Below, in pieces: positions 14,564 to 21,873 of a DNA stretch of 39,139 nucleotides (the first letter of the stretch is position 1; the number at the start of each line of letters is the position of its first letter). The notes under the pieces are model-generated. The model saw only the letters and a list, made by a program, of their open reading frames with translations. It ran no database searches and was not told the DNA's origin. This DNA is from Pseudomonadota bacterium (GTDB taxonomy: Bacteria; Desulfobacterota; Desulfarculia; Adiutricales; JAGVGV01): assembly GCA_018830135.1 (NCBI GenBank), contig JAHJTB010000479.1, positions 1 to 39,139 of the forward strand, in the 5' to 3' direction. Both the position numbers and the translations under genes were made by a program.

Positions 14564-17154
14564 TCGCCGCCGAAATATCGGCCCGCCTGGCCCGGATTGT
14601 CGGACCGGAAAACATTTCGGCCGGCCGATTCGAACGGCGCGTGTATTCCTATGACGCCTCCCTGGTCGAAGGCCTGCCTGACGCGGTGGTCTTTCCCGGC
14701 GACGTGGAGCAGACGTCGGCCGTGGTCCGGGAGATCACCCGGGCCGGACTTCCCATCGTGCCTCGGGGATTCGGGACCAACCTGTCCGGGGGCAGCATCG
14801 CCCTGCGCGGCGGGGTGATCGTCAGCCTCGCCCGACTGAACCGAATACTGGGTCTTGAACCCCTTAACCGGCGGGCCGTGGTCCAGCCCGCGGTGACTAA
14901 CCTCGAACTTCAGCAGGCCTTGTCATCTCTGGGTTTTTTCTATGCACCCGACCCGGCCAGCCAGAAAGTGGCCACCCTGGGCGGGAACGCCTCCGAGAAC
15001 TCCGGCGGCCCCCGATGTCTGAAATACGGCGTCACCACCAATCACATTCTCGAACTCGAAGTCGTCATGCCGGACGGCGAGCTGGTCCGGCTGGGCGGGC
15101 CCAACGGGGACGCGGCCGGGTACGATCTCCGAGGGGTTATGATCGGCAGCGAAGGGACCTTCGGCCTGATAACGGAACTGACCCTTCGCATCCTGCCCCA
15201 ACCGGAGTCCGTCCTGACCATGCTGGCTGTGTACGACGATCTGCCGGCCGCCGCGGTCACGGTTTCGGAAATCATCGCCGCCGGCATCGTCCCGGCTGCT
15301 TTGGAAATGATGGACCGGCCGGTCATGCGGGCCGTCGAGGATAGCTTTCCTTGCGGCTACCCCCTCGACGCCGCAGCCGTGCTGATCATCGAAGTCGAGG
15401 GCCTGGCCGCCGGGCTGGCGTCCCAGGCCGAGCGGATCGAGCGGATATGTCTGGCCCGGGGCTGCCGGGAGGTTCGTGAAGCCAAGACCCGGGAGGAGAG
15501 GGACCGTTTGTGGGCCGGCCGCCGGGGGGCTTTGGGGGCCGTGGCCCGGCTGGCCCCGCGATACCTGGTCGCCGATTGTACGGTGCCCAGAACCCGGCTC
15601 CCCGAGGCCCTGGAAAGCGTCCGCTCGGTAGCCGAACGGTACGGGCTGGCCTACGGCAACGTCTTCCACGCCGGCGACGGCAACCTGCACCCCCTCCTGC
15701 TTTTCGACCCCACCGGGCCGGACGCCATCGAACAGGTCCACCGGGCCGGATTCGAAATCATGCGGGCCTGCGTGGACCTGGGGGGGACTATTACCGGGGA
15801 GCACGGTATCGGAGCGGAAAAAAAGGAGGCCATGCGGCTGGTTTTTTCCGAAGCGGACCTGGCCGTCATGCAGGGTCTGAAGCAGTCCTTCGATCCCGAG
15901 GGCCTGCTCAATCCGGGCAAGATGTTTCCAGCCGAATCGATCGACCCCGACTCGAACCTGCCACCCGGACCGTGGCCGGACCCGGACGGGGAATTGAGGC
16001 CCGAGGACGAAGGCCAGGCGGCCGAAATGGTCCGCTGGGCCGCGGGCCGGAGCCGCGCGCTTCGACCCATCGGACTGGGGCGGCGGCGCGAGTTCGGCAA
16101 CCAGGCCTCACGGCCCCTGGTCGATCTGCACAGCACCGGTCTGCCGGAGGCGATAGACCACGATCCGGCCAATCAGCTGGTTACGGTCGGGGCGGGGACG
16201 TCCCTGCGACGTCTACAGGCGGTCCTGTCCCAAGGCGGCCAGTGGCTGCCGCTACGTCCGCCCCGGACCGATGGCTGGACCATCGGCGGTCTGGTCGCCT
16301 TGAACGCCTGCGGACCGGATCGGCTGGCTTATGGCGCCCCCCGCGACCTGCTCCTGGGGCTGCGCTTCGTTTCCGGCCGGGGCTGTCCGATCCAGGCCGG
16401 CGGCCGGGTGGTCAAAAACGTGGCCGGGTACGACATGACCCGTCTCATGGCCGGTTCGGCGGGTACACTGGGCTTTCTGACGAAGCTGAACTTCAAGGTG
16501 GCCCCACTGCCCCAGTCCGGACTGATTCTCGAAGCCGCGGGCCTATTGGACCCATGTGCCCGGGCCGCGGAAGCGCTTCTGACCTCACCGTTGGAACCGA
16601 TCTGGGCGGTCGCCGTTCCGGCGCCTGACGCCGCCGCTCTTTCAGGCCCATGGATTCTGAACATCGGTTTCGAGGGCCTGGAGGAGCCGGTGCGCGATGC
16701 GGCGGGGCGGGGCCGGGAACTGCTGGCCCGGGCCGGTCTGGAGGCGACCCCGGCCCGGGCCTTTGAACGGGACACGGCGATCTGGGACGCCCTGTTCGGC
16801 CCGCTCGACCAGGCGCCTTGCCTGCTCAGGCTCGACCTGCCGCCGGACCGGATCGCGGACTGTCTGGCCATGGCCGGGCCGTTGATCGCGACGTCTCGCG
16901 TGGTGCTGGACCTGGGACTCGGCCGGCTGTCGGCCGGGATGGAAGACCTGTCCAACGAGGCATGGGCCAGGCTGTGCGCCCTGGCGGCCGAACACGGGGG
17001 ACGGGCCTTTCTGGAAAAGGCCCCCCCGGAATTCAAGCGGGAAAACGACGTCTTCGGCCCAGCCCGGCCGGAATGGCGGATCGGCCACCGGATCAAGGCC
17101 CTCCTGGACCCCGGATCGATATTCGCTCCCGGGTGCCTGCCGGGCGGGAAGTAA
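14560..17154 (+). CDS. Glycolate oxidase GlcD-GlcE fusion
   Basis: One 864-residue polypeptide carries two FAD-binding (PCMH) oxidase modules. Residues 1 to about 457 match GlcD: PRGFGTNLSGGSIALRGG, GSEGTFGLITELTLRIL, FHAGDGNLHP, GEHGIGAEKK, and the terminal GLLNPGKMFP. After a proline-rich linker (DPDSNLPPGPWPDPDG), residues from about 480 match GlcE: TVGAGTSLRRLQAVL, TIGGLVALNACGPDRLAYG, KNVAGYDMTRLMAGSAGTLG. In most bacteria these are separate subunits that work with GlcF. The start is taken as TTG 14560, overlapping the aminotransferase stop by four bases, because no ATG lies before the first FAD motif. With GlcF immediately downstream it would oxidise glycolate (or D-lactate) and pass electrons to the quinone pool. 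Confidence 0.88.
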   Translation: MIAAEISARLARIVGPENISAGRFERRVYSYDASLVEGLPDAVVFPGDVEQTSAVVREITRAGLPIVPRGFGTNLSGGSIALRGGVIVSLARLNRILGLEPLNRRAVVQPAVTNLELQQALSSLGFFYAPDPASQKVATLGGNASENSGGPRCLKYGVTTNHILELEVVMPDGELVRLGGPNGDAAGYDLRGVMIGSEGTFGLITELTLRILPQPESVLTMLAVYDDLPAAAVTVSEIIAAGIVPAALEMMDRPVMRAVEDSFPCGYPLDAAAVLIIEVEGLAAGLASQAERIERICLARGCREVREAKTREERDRLWAGRRGALGAVARLAPRYLVADCTVPRTRLPEALESVRSVAERYGLAYGNVFHAGDGNLHPLLLFDPTGPDAIEQVHRAGFEIMRACVDLGGTITGEHGIGAEKKEAMRLVFSEADLAVMQGLKQSFDPEGLLNPGKMFPAESIDPDSNLPPGPWPDPDGELRPEDEGQAAEMVRWAAGRSRALRPIGLGRRREFGNQASRPLVDLHSTGLPEAIDHDPANQLVTVGAGTSLRRLQAVLSQGGQWLPLRPPRTDGWTIGGLVALNACGPDRLAYGAPRDLLLGLRFVSGRGCPIQAGGRVVKNVAGYDMTRLMAGSAGTLGFLTKLNFKVAPLPQSGLILEAAGLLDPCARAAEALLTSPLEPIWAVAVPAPDAAALSGPWILNIGFEGLEEPVRDAAGRGRELLARAGLEATPARAFERDTAIWDALFGPLDQAPCLLRLDLPPDRIADCLAMAGPLIATSRVVLDLGLGRLSAGMEDLSNEAWARLCALAAEHGGRAFLEKAPPEFKRENDVFGPARPEWRIGHRIKALLDPGSIFAPGCLPGGK

Positions 17155-17163
17155 GGGCGCGCC

Positions 17164-18417
17164 GTGGACCGCTTTGCTCAAATCGACCAATGCAACCGTT
17201 GCGGATTCTGCCAGGAAAAATGCCCCATCTTCCGGGTTACGGGCCACGAGGCCGGGGTGGCCCGGGGAAGACTGGCCCTTTTGTCCGCCCTCCGGGACGG
17301 GTCCCTGGACTGGTCGGACGGAATCGAGGAGCCGCTTTTCGCTTGCCTGCTTTGCGGGGCCTGCACCGCCAACTGCTTTCCGGCCGTGCCCACGGCCGAT
17401 ATGATCCTGGAAGCCCGTCGGGAATACCTGGAGCGGTCCGGCCGCAAGCCGCTGCACCGGCTCCTGTTTGACCACCTGCTCCCGTATCCCGGCCGCCTGC
17501 GCCTGGCCGCCCGAGGGGCCGCCGTCCTCCCGGACAGGGACGTGTCCCGGGTCGCCCGGGCCCTGGGCCTGCTGCGCTTCCTGGGCCGTGATTTTCCGAA
17601 GGCCCTGGACATCGTCGGCCGGGTTCCGGCCCGTCCCCTGCGCGATGGAAGCGCCCCGCGGACCTTTGCCGGTCAGGATCGAACCGGGCCGGCCATCGGG
17701 TACTTCGTCGGATGCGGCATGGACCTCGTCCGTCCCGAAGCCGCCCGGGAGACCCTGGCCCTTCTGGGCCGGCTGGGCCGCTCGGTCGAACTCCTGCCCA
17801 ACGGCTGCTGCGGCCTGCCCGCCGAAACCTACGGCGACCGCCGGGCCGCCCGGAAGCTGGCCGAAAGGAACCTCCGGCTCCTGGCCGGCCGGTCCCTGGA
17901 CCTGATCGTGACGGACTGTTCGAGTTGCGCCGCTTTTCTGAAAAAATATCCCCGGCTATTTGAAGCGGACGACCCGTGGCAGGAGACCGCGGCCGTTGTC
18001 TCCAGCCGGGTCCGCGACCTTCTGGAGGTCCTGAGCCGGATCGGACCGGGTGACGAACCCCAGGGGGAAAAATGGATCGTCACCTATCACGACCCCTGCC
18101 ACGCCTCGCGCGGGCAAGGCCTGACCAAGCCGCCGCGCGATTTTCTCGCTTCCCTGCCGGGCGTGGAGTACCGGGAAATGGAAGAGGCCGACTGGTGTTG
18201 CGGCGGGGCGGGATCATACGCTCTGGCCCACTACGACCTGGCCCGACGCGTGCTGGAACGCAAGATCGACCATATCGAAAAGACCGGCGCCCAGGTTGTG
18301 GCCAGCTCCTGCCCGGCCTGCCTCGTCCACCTCGATTACGGATGCCGGATGCGCGGCCTCCCGGTTCGGGCGGTCCATATCTCCCGGATCGCCAATCGAG
18401 GCAGGTCGTCGGAGTGA
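17164..18417 (+). CDS. glcF: Glycolate oxidase iron-sulfur subunit GlcF
   Basis: This 417-residue subunit has two ferredoxin-like [4Fe-4S] motifs, CNRCGFCQEKCP (C10, C13, C16, C20) and CLLCGACTANCFP (C61-C71). Two CCG domains follow: GCGMDLVRP with NGCCGLPAE, then HDPCHASRG with WCCGGAGSYAL and SSCPACLVHL. These are the hallmarks of GlcF/LutA-type electron-transfer subunits. The start is GTG 17164, only 9 bp after the GlcD-GlcE fusion. It would carry electrons from the FAD modules to a membrane acceptor. It has no transmembrane segment, as is normal for the family. Confidence 0.92.
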   Translation: MDRFAQIDQCNRCGFCQEKCPIFRVTGHEAGVARGRLALLSALRDGSLDWSDGIEEPLFACLLCGACTANCFPAVPTADMILEARREYLERSGRKPLHRLLFDHLLPYPGRLRLAARGAAVLPDRDVSRVARALGLLRFLGRDFPKALDIVGRVPARPLRDGSAPRTFAGQDRTGPAIGYFVGCGMDLVRPEAARETLALLGRLGRSVELLPNGCCGLPAETYGDRRAARKLAERNLRLLAGRSLDLIVTDCSSCAAFLKKYPRLFEADDPWQETAAVVSSRVRDLLEVLSRIGPGDEPQGEKWIVTYHDPCHASRGQGLTKPPRDFLASLPGVEYREMEEADWCCGGAGSYALAHYDLARRVLERKIDHIEKTGAQVVASSCPACLVHLDYGCRMRGLPVRAVHISRIANRGRSSE

Positions 18418-18518
18418 ACGACAACGCCTTGACCTTAAGGAGAAAAGTATAAACATTCCTGGAAAACATCTTCAGCGATCAGTAGGCCCAAACCGCCGTC
18501 TGTTTGCCGATTGACCCA

Positions 18519-19211
18519 ATGTGCGGACGATTCAGCCTGTTTTCACCCCTTGACATCATGGCCGACCGGTTCGGGCTCGATGCGGCCATGGTTCCCGACC
18601 CCCGACACAACCTGGCGCCGACCCGGCTGATACCCGTCGTCCGACTCGGTCCGGAAACGGGACGCCCCGAGATCGCCCGCCTCAGATGGGGCTTGATCCC
18701 GCCCTGGGCCAGGGACGACTCCGGTGCGTCGCGCCTGATCAACGCCCGCTCGGAAACGGCCGCCGAAAAGCCCGTCTTTCGGCAGGCCTTTCGAAAACGA
18801 AGATGCCTGGTTCCGGCCGACGGGTTTTTTGAATGGCGGCGTTCCGGTATAGAGGGGATCCCCTGGTTCTTTCGCCTCAAGGACCGGCGCCTGATGGCCA
18901 TGGCCGGTCTGTGGGAACGCTGGCAAAGCCCGGACGGGCCGATCGTCGATTCCTGCGCCCTGTTGACCACAGGGGCCAACGAACTGGTTCGGCGGGTCCA
19001 CCACCGGATGCCGGTCATCATTCCGGACCCGGACTACGAAGCGTGGCTCGACCCGGACCAGGCAGACCCGGAAACCTTGAACCGGATGATGAAACCCTAC
19101 CCGGCCGGCCTGATGGCCGGGCATCCGGTGGGGACCTGGGCCAACGACCCGAACCATGACGGGCCCCTGTGCATCGAACCGGCCGAGGACGGACAGTTGT
19201 CTTTGTGGTGA
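18519..19211 (+). CDS. yedK: SRAP-domain protein (YedK/HMCES family)
   Basis: This 230-residue protein seals abasic sites in single-stranded DNA by covalent attachment. After Met removal the N-terminus is the catalytic Cys2 in MCGRFSLF. N75 (LINARSE) and E105 (FFEWRR) fall at the same numbers as in E. coli YedK, and the active-site histidine is H161 in VHHRMPVII. ATG 18519 is therefore certain, because the mechanism needs Cys2 exposed; an upstream in-frame TTG would bury it. It is 101 bp downstream of glcF with no strong promoter visible, so it may be a passenger of that operon. Confidence 0.95.
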   Translation: MCGRFSLFSPLDIMADRFGLDAAMVPDPRHNLAPTRLIPVVRLGPETGRPEIARLRWGLIPPWARDDSGASRLINARSETAAEKPVFRQAFRKRRCLVPADGFFEWRRSGIEGIPWFFRLKDRRLMAMAGLWERWQSPDGPIVDSCALLTTGANELVRRVHHRMPVIIPDPDYEAWLDPDQADPETLNRMMKPYPAGLMAGHPVGTWANDPNHDGPLCIEPAEDGQLSLW

Positions 19212-19227
19212 TCGGGTCAGTACGGCA

Positions 19228-19252
19228 GGGAAGCTTCCCGTGTTGCTTTTTT
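19228..19252 (+). terminator. Possible terminator after the SRAP gene
   Basis: The palindrome GGGAAGCTTCCC (19228-19239) is followed seven bases later by a run of six T (19247-19252). The stem is short and the loop tight, so termination is only moderately supported. Confidence 0.4.
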
Positions 19253-19326
19253 CGCCGGCCACCTGTTTACTTTTCGAAGCAGCGACAAGCCGGCCTGGCC
19301 CAGGCCGCCAAGAGGAGCAGGGCTTC

Positions 19327-20574
19327 ATGCTGACAGTCTCGGAAAAACTGGAAGCGCTGGCCACTTTGGGCGTGGAACTCAACCGGGTGGCCGACCTGGA
19401 TATTCTCATGGAGCGGATTCTGTCCGAGGCCCGTCATTTCGTCAACGCCGACGCGGGCTCGATCTACATACGGGACCGAGATCGACTGAATTTCAGTTAC
19501 ACCCAGAACGCCACCCTTCAGAAAAGGCTGCCGCTTGGGGAAAAACTGATCTTTTCCACCTTTACCGTACCGATCAACGAAGACAGCATCTCCGGCCACG
19601 CGGCCTACACGGCCCGGGCCACGAACATAGCCGACGTCTATCACCTGGACGAGTCCGTGCCCTACAGCTTCGGACGGGGTTTCGACCAGGCCTCCGGCTA
19701 TCGGACCCAGTCCATGCTGACCCTGCCCCTGGTCACAAACCGGGGGGACGTGATCGGCGTGCTCCAGATCATCAACGCCCAGAACGAGAACTGTGATATC
19801 GTCCCCTTTGCCGAAGAGGACGAGAAGATGATGCGGCATTTCGCCAGCACGGCCACGGTCGCCCTGGAGCGGGCCCGCATGACCCGGGCCATGATCCTGC
19901 GGACCATTCGCATGGCCGAAATGCGGGACCCCAAGGAGACGGGCGCCCACGCCAACCGGGTCGGGTCTTACGCCGTGGAAATCTACGAGCACTGGGCCAG
20001 GAAGCAGGGCATGGGGGACAAGGACATCGACGCCAAGCGCGACGTCTTTCGCATGGCCGCCATGCTGCACGACGTGGGCAAAGTGGCTATTTCCGATACG
20101 ATCCTGAAAAAACCGGGCCGTTTCACCCCGGAAGAATACGAGGTCATGAAGCAGCATTCCATGTTCGGGGCCCGATTGTTTCTGGACCGCCAGTCCGAGT
20201 TCGACGACGCGGCCCAGAATGTGGCCCTCAATCATCACGAACGCTGGGACGGGAAAGGGTATCCGGGCCATATCGACGTGGCTACGGGAGAACCCCTGGC
20301 CGAACGGGCCGATGAAAACGGCTGTCCGCTGGGCAAGGCCGGCGAGGAGATTCCGGTGTTCGGCCGGATCGTGGCCATTGCCGACGTTTTTGACGCCTTG
20401 TGCTCCCGCCGGGTTTACAAGCCGGCCTGGGAGGAAAGCGAGGCCCTCAGCGTCATGGAGGAAGGGCGGGGCAGCCAGTTCGATCCCGACCTGATCGACG
20501 TTTTTTTTTCCATCCTGGACCTGATTCGTTCCATTCGGGACCGTTATCCCGATCTGCCGGACCCGGAAAAGTGA
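19327..20574 (+). CDS. GAF plus HD-GYP domain signalling phosphodiesterase
   Basis: This 415-residue cytoplasmic protein has an N-terminal GAF sensor domain (about residues 5-170: ILSEARHFVNADAGSIYI, GHAAYTARATNIADVYHL, LTLPLVTNRGDVIGVLQIIN). A C-terminal HD-GYP domain carries the metal-binding HDVGK with H248, then H303/H304 of HHERWDGKGYPG, and IVAIADVFDALCSRRVYK. HD-GYP proteins hydrolyse cyclic di-GMP or related cyclic dinucleotides. All signature residues are present, so catalysis is expected. The GAF ligand is unknown. ATG 19327 follows GAGGAG at 19312-19317. It seems a stand-alone regulator with no functional tie to its neighbours. Confidence 0.92.
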   Translation: MLTVSEKLEALATLGVELNRVADLDILMERILSEARHFVNADAGSIYIRDRDRLNFSYTQNATLQKRLPLGEKLIFSTFTVPINEDSISGHAAYTARATNIADVYHLDESVPYSFGRGFDQASGYRTQSMLTLPLVTNRGDVIGVLQIINAQNENCDIVPFAEEDEKMMRHFASTATVALERARMTRAMILRTIRMAEMRDPKETGAHANRVGSYAVEIYEHWARKQGMGDKDIDAKRDVFRMAAMLHDVGKVAISDTILKKPGRFTPEEYEVMKQHSMFGARLFLDRQSEFDDAAQNVALNHHERWDGKGYPGHIDVATGEPLAERADENGCPLGKAGEEIPVFGRIVAIADVFDALCSRRVYKPAWEESEALSVMEEGRGSQFDPDLIDVFFSILDLIRSIRDRYPDLPDPEK

Positions 20575-20653
20575 TATGATCGAGCCGGCGGTCCGGACGG
20601 CCCGCCGGCGGCAACGCGCCCGTCAAAGAACATCGCGTTCAGAGGTTGAGGAC

Positions 20654-21601
20654 ATGACAGGCATACGCTCCAGAAGAGCCTTGCGGCCGACCCCATCCTT
20701 GATCCTTATCGCCTGGGCCCTGTTGCTTCTGGCCTGGCCGGACGCGGCCTGGGCGGTCAAAAACCTGACCGTCGCCAAGTCCGGCGGCGGCTCTGGTACG
20801 GTCACCACCGCTCCGGCCGGGATCGACTGCGGCTCCACCTGTTCGGCCGCTTTCGCCGACGGGACCCGGGTCACCCTGACGGCCGCTCCAGCGGCCCCGT
20901 CCGGTTTCGACGGCTGGCTGGGGGCGCCCTGCCGGGGCAACGGCCCCTGCACCCTGGACATGCTCGACGACTATAGCGCCATCGCCGCGTTCAATCCGGA
21001 CAGTGACGCTGACAACAGCAGCGATACCGTGGAAAACGCCGGGCCGTACGGCGGGGACGGAAACCAGAACGGCGTGCGCGACTCGACCGAAGCCAATGTC
21101 GCCACCTTGAAATCCATCGAATACGTTTATACCACTCTGGTTTCCGAAACCGGGACCCAACTCGCCCAGGTCAATGCCCAGGAAAATCCGTCGCCGGCCG
21201 ACAATCCCAAGGACCCGTACTTCCCGTACGGGTTCTTCGGCTTCTCCGTCCAGGGCCTGAACGCCGGGGACTCGACTGTCGTGACCATGATCCTGCACTA
21301 TCCCCTGGCCATCACCACGTACTTCAAATACGGACCGACCCCGGACAACCCCGTCCCCCACTGGTACGAGTTCGTCCACGACGGCCGAACCGGTGCCCGC
21401 ATCCGGCTGTTTACCGACGCCACGGTCATCTATCTCTATCTCATGGATGGAGAACGAGGGGACGACGACCTGGCCGCCAACGGGACCATCACCGACGTGG
21501 GCGCTCCGGGCGCCCGGGCCGAGGATACGGCCAGACTCAAGGACGGCTCGGGCGGGGGCGGCGGCGGCGGGTGTTTCATCAACAGCGTCCCCGCGCCCTG
21601 A
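20654..21601 (+). CDS. Secreted protein with InlB-like repeat, choice-of-anchor-type domain and CFI-box C-terminus
   Basis: This 315-residue exported protein has a signal peptide over residues 1-34 (basic start, LILIAWALLLLAW, cleavage after DAAWA). A bacterial InlB-like repeat follows (about 35-112: GSGTVTTAPAGIDCGSTC, FDGWLGAPC). The middle is rich in Asp/Asn (DSDADNSSD). The region about 150-290 matches the choice-of-anchor U type (WYEFVHDGRTGARIRLF, DGERGDDDLAANGTITDVGAP). It ends in a seven-glycine tract, then CFINSVPAP. Deltaproteobacterial CFI-box proteins usually continue with a hydrophobic helix, which is missing here. ATG 20654 has GAGG just upstream; an in-frame ATG at 20576 would bury the signal. 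Role unknown, probably surface-exposed. Confidence 0.75.
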   Translation: MTGIRSRRALRPTPSLILIAWALLLLAWPDAAWAVKNLTVAKSGGGSGTVTTAPAGIDCGSTCSAAFADGTRVTLTAAPAAPSGFDGWLGAPCRGNGPCTLDMLDDYSAIAAFNPDSDADNSSDTVENAGPYGGDGNQNGVRDSTEANVATLKSIEYVYTTLVSETGTQLAQVNAQENPSPADNPKDPYFPYGFFGFSVQGLNAGDSTVVTMILHYPLAITTYFKYGPTPDNPVPHWYEFVHDGRTGARIRLFTDATVIYLYLMDGERGDDDLAANGTITDVGAPGARAEDTARLKDGSGGGGGGGCFINSVPAP

Positions 21602-21607
21602 GCGCGA

Positions 21608-21642
21608 TTCCCGACCGAAGGACCGGGCCCTTCGGTCGGGAA
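21608..21642 (+). terminator. Strong stem-loop terminator after the secreted protein gene
   Basis: A 14-bp perfect inverted repeat (TTCCCGACCGAAGG / CCTTCGGTCGGGAA) with a 7-nt loop starts 7 bp after the stop codon. The downstream T content is modest (TCTTT at 21659), but position and stem strength favour a terminator. Confidence 0.7.
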
Positions 21643-21666
21643 GCCCGATGCTTGCGGTCTTTCCTG

Positions 21667-21695
21667 TTGACATGAAGCTATAACGTAGCTATTAT
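21667..21695 (+). promoter_or_regulatory. Promoter with internal inverted repeat, for the 2-hydroxyacid operon
   Basis: TTGACA (21667-21672) and TATTAT (21690-21695) are separated by 17 bp. The spacer and first -10 base hold the inverted repeat AGCTA-TAACG-TAGCT (21676-21690), placed where a repressor would block RNA polymerase. Regulation is inferred from position only. Confidence 0.78.
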
Positions 21696-21719
21696 GTATA
21701 TATCTCAGCCATGCGAAAT

Positions 21720-21751
21720 ACCACCGCCCCGTACCGGCGGTACCCGGTGGT
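21720..21751. other. Two-tier hairpin in the leader of the 2-hydroxyacid operon
   Basis: Outer arms ACCACCG / CGGTGGT (21720-21726, 21745-21751) enclose inner arms GTACC / GGTAC (21731-21735, 21739-21743). It lies in the presumed transcript leader, about 120 nt before the first gene. It may stabilise or regulate the mRNA. No riboswitch family is recognised. Confidence 0.45.
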
Positions 21752-21873
21752 GTCGGAAGGGATCATGAGCGACCCCGACTTTAGTGGTTATTGCACTTCC
21801 CTGTTCAAACGTCCTCTCGGTCCGCCCGCCGCCCGCATTTTTAAAAAAACAGGCCCAGACAAGGAGACCGGCT

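Noticed and set aside
21550-21575. Short GGC/GGG tandem repeat as a possible regulatory repeat
   Set aside because: It encodes the glycine spacer before the CFI box and is explained by protein sequence, although slippage there is noted as a finding.
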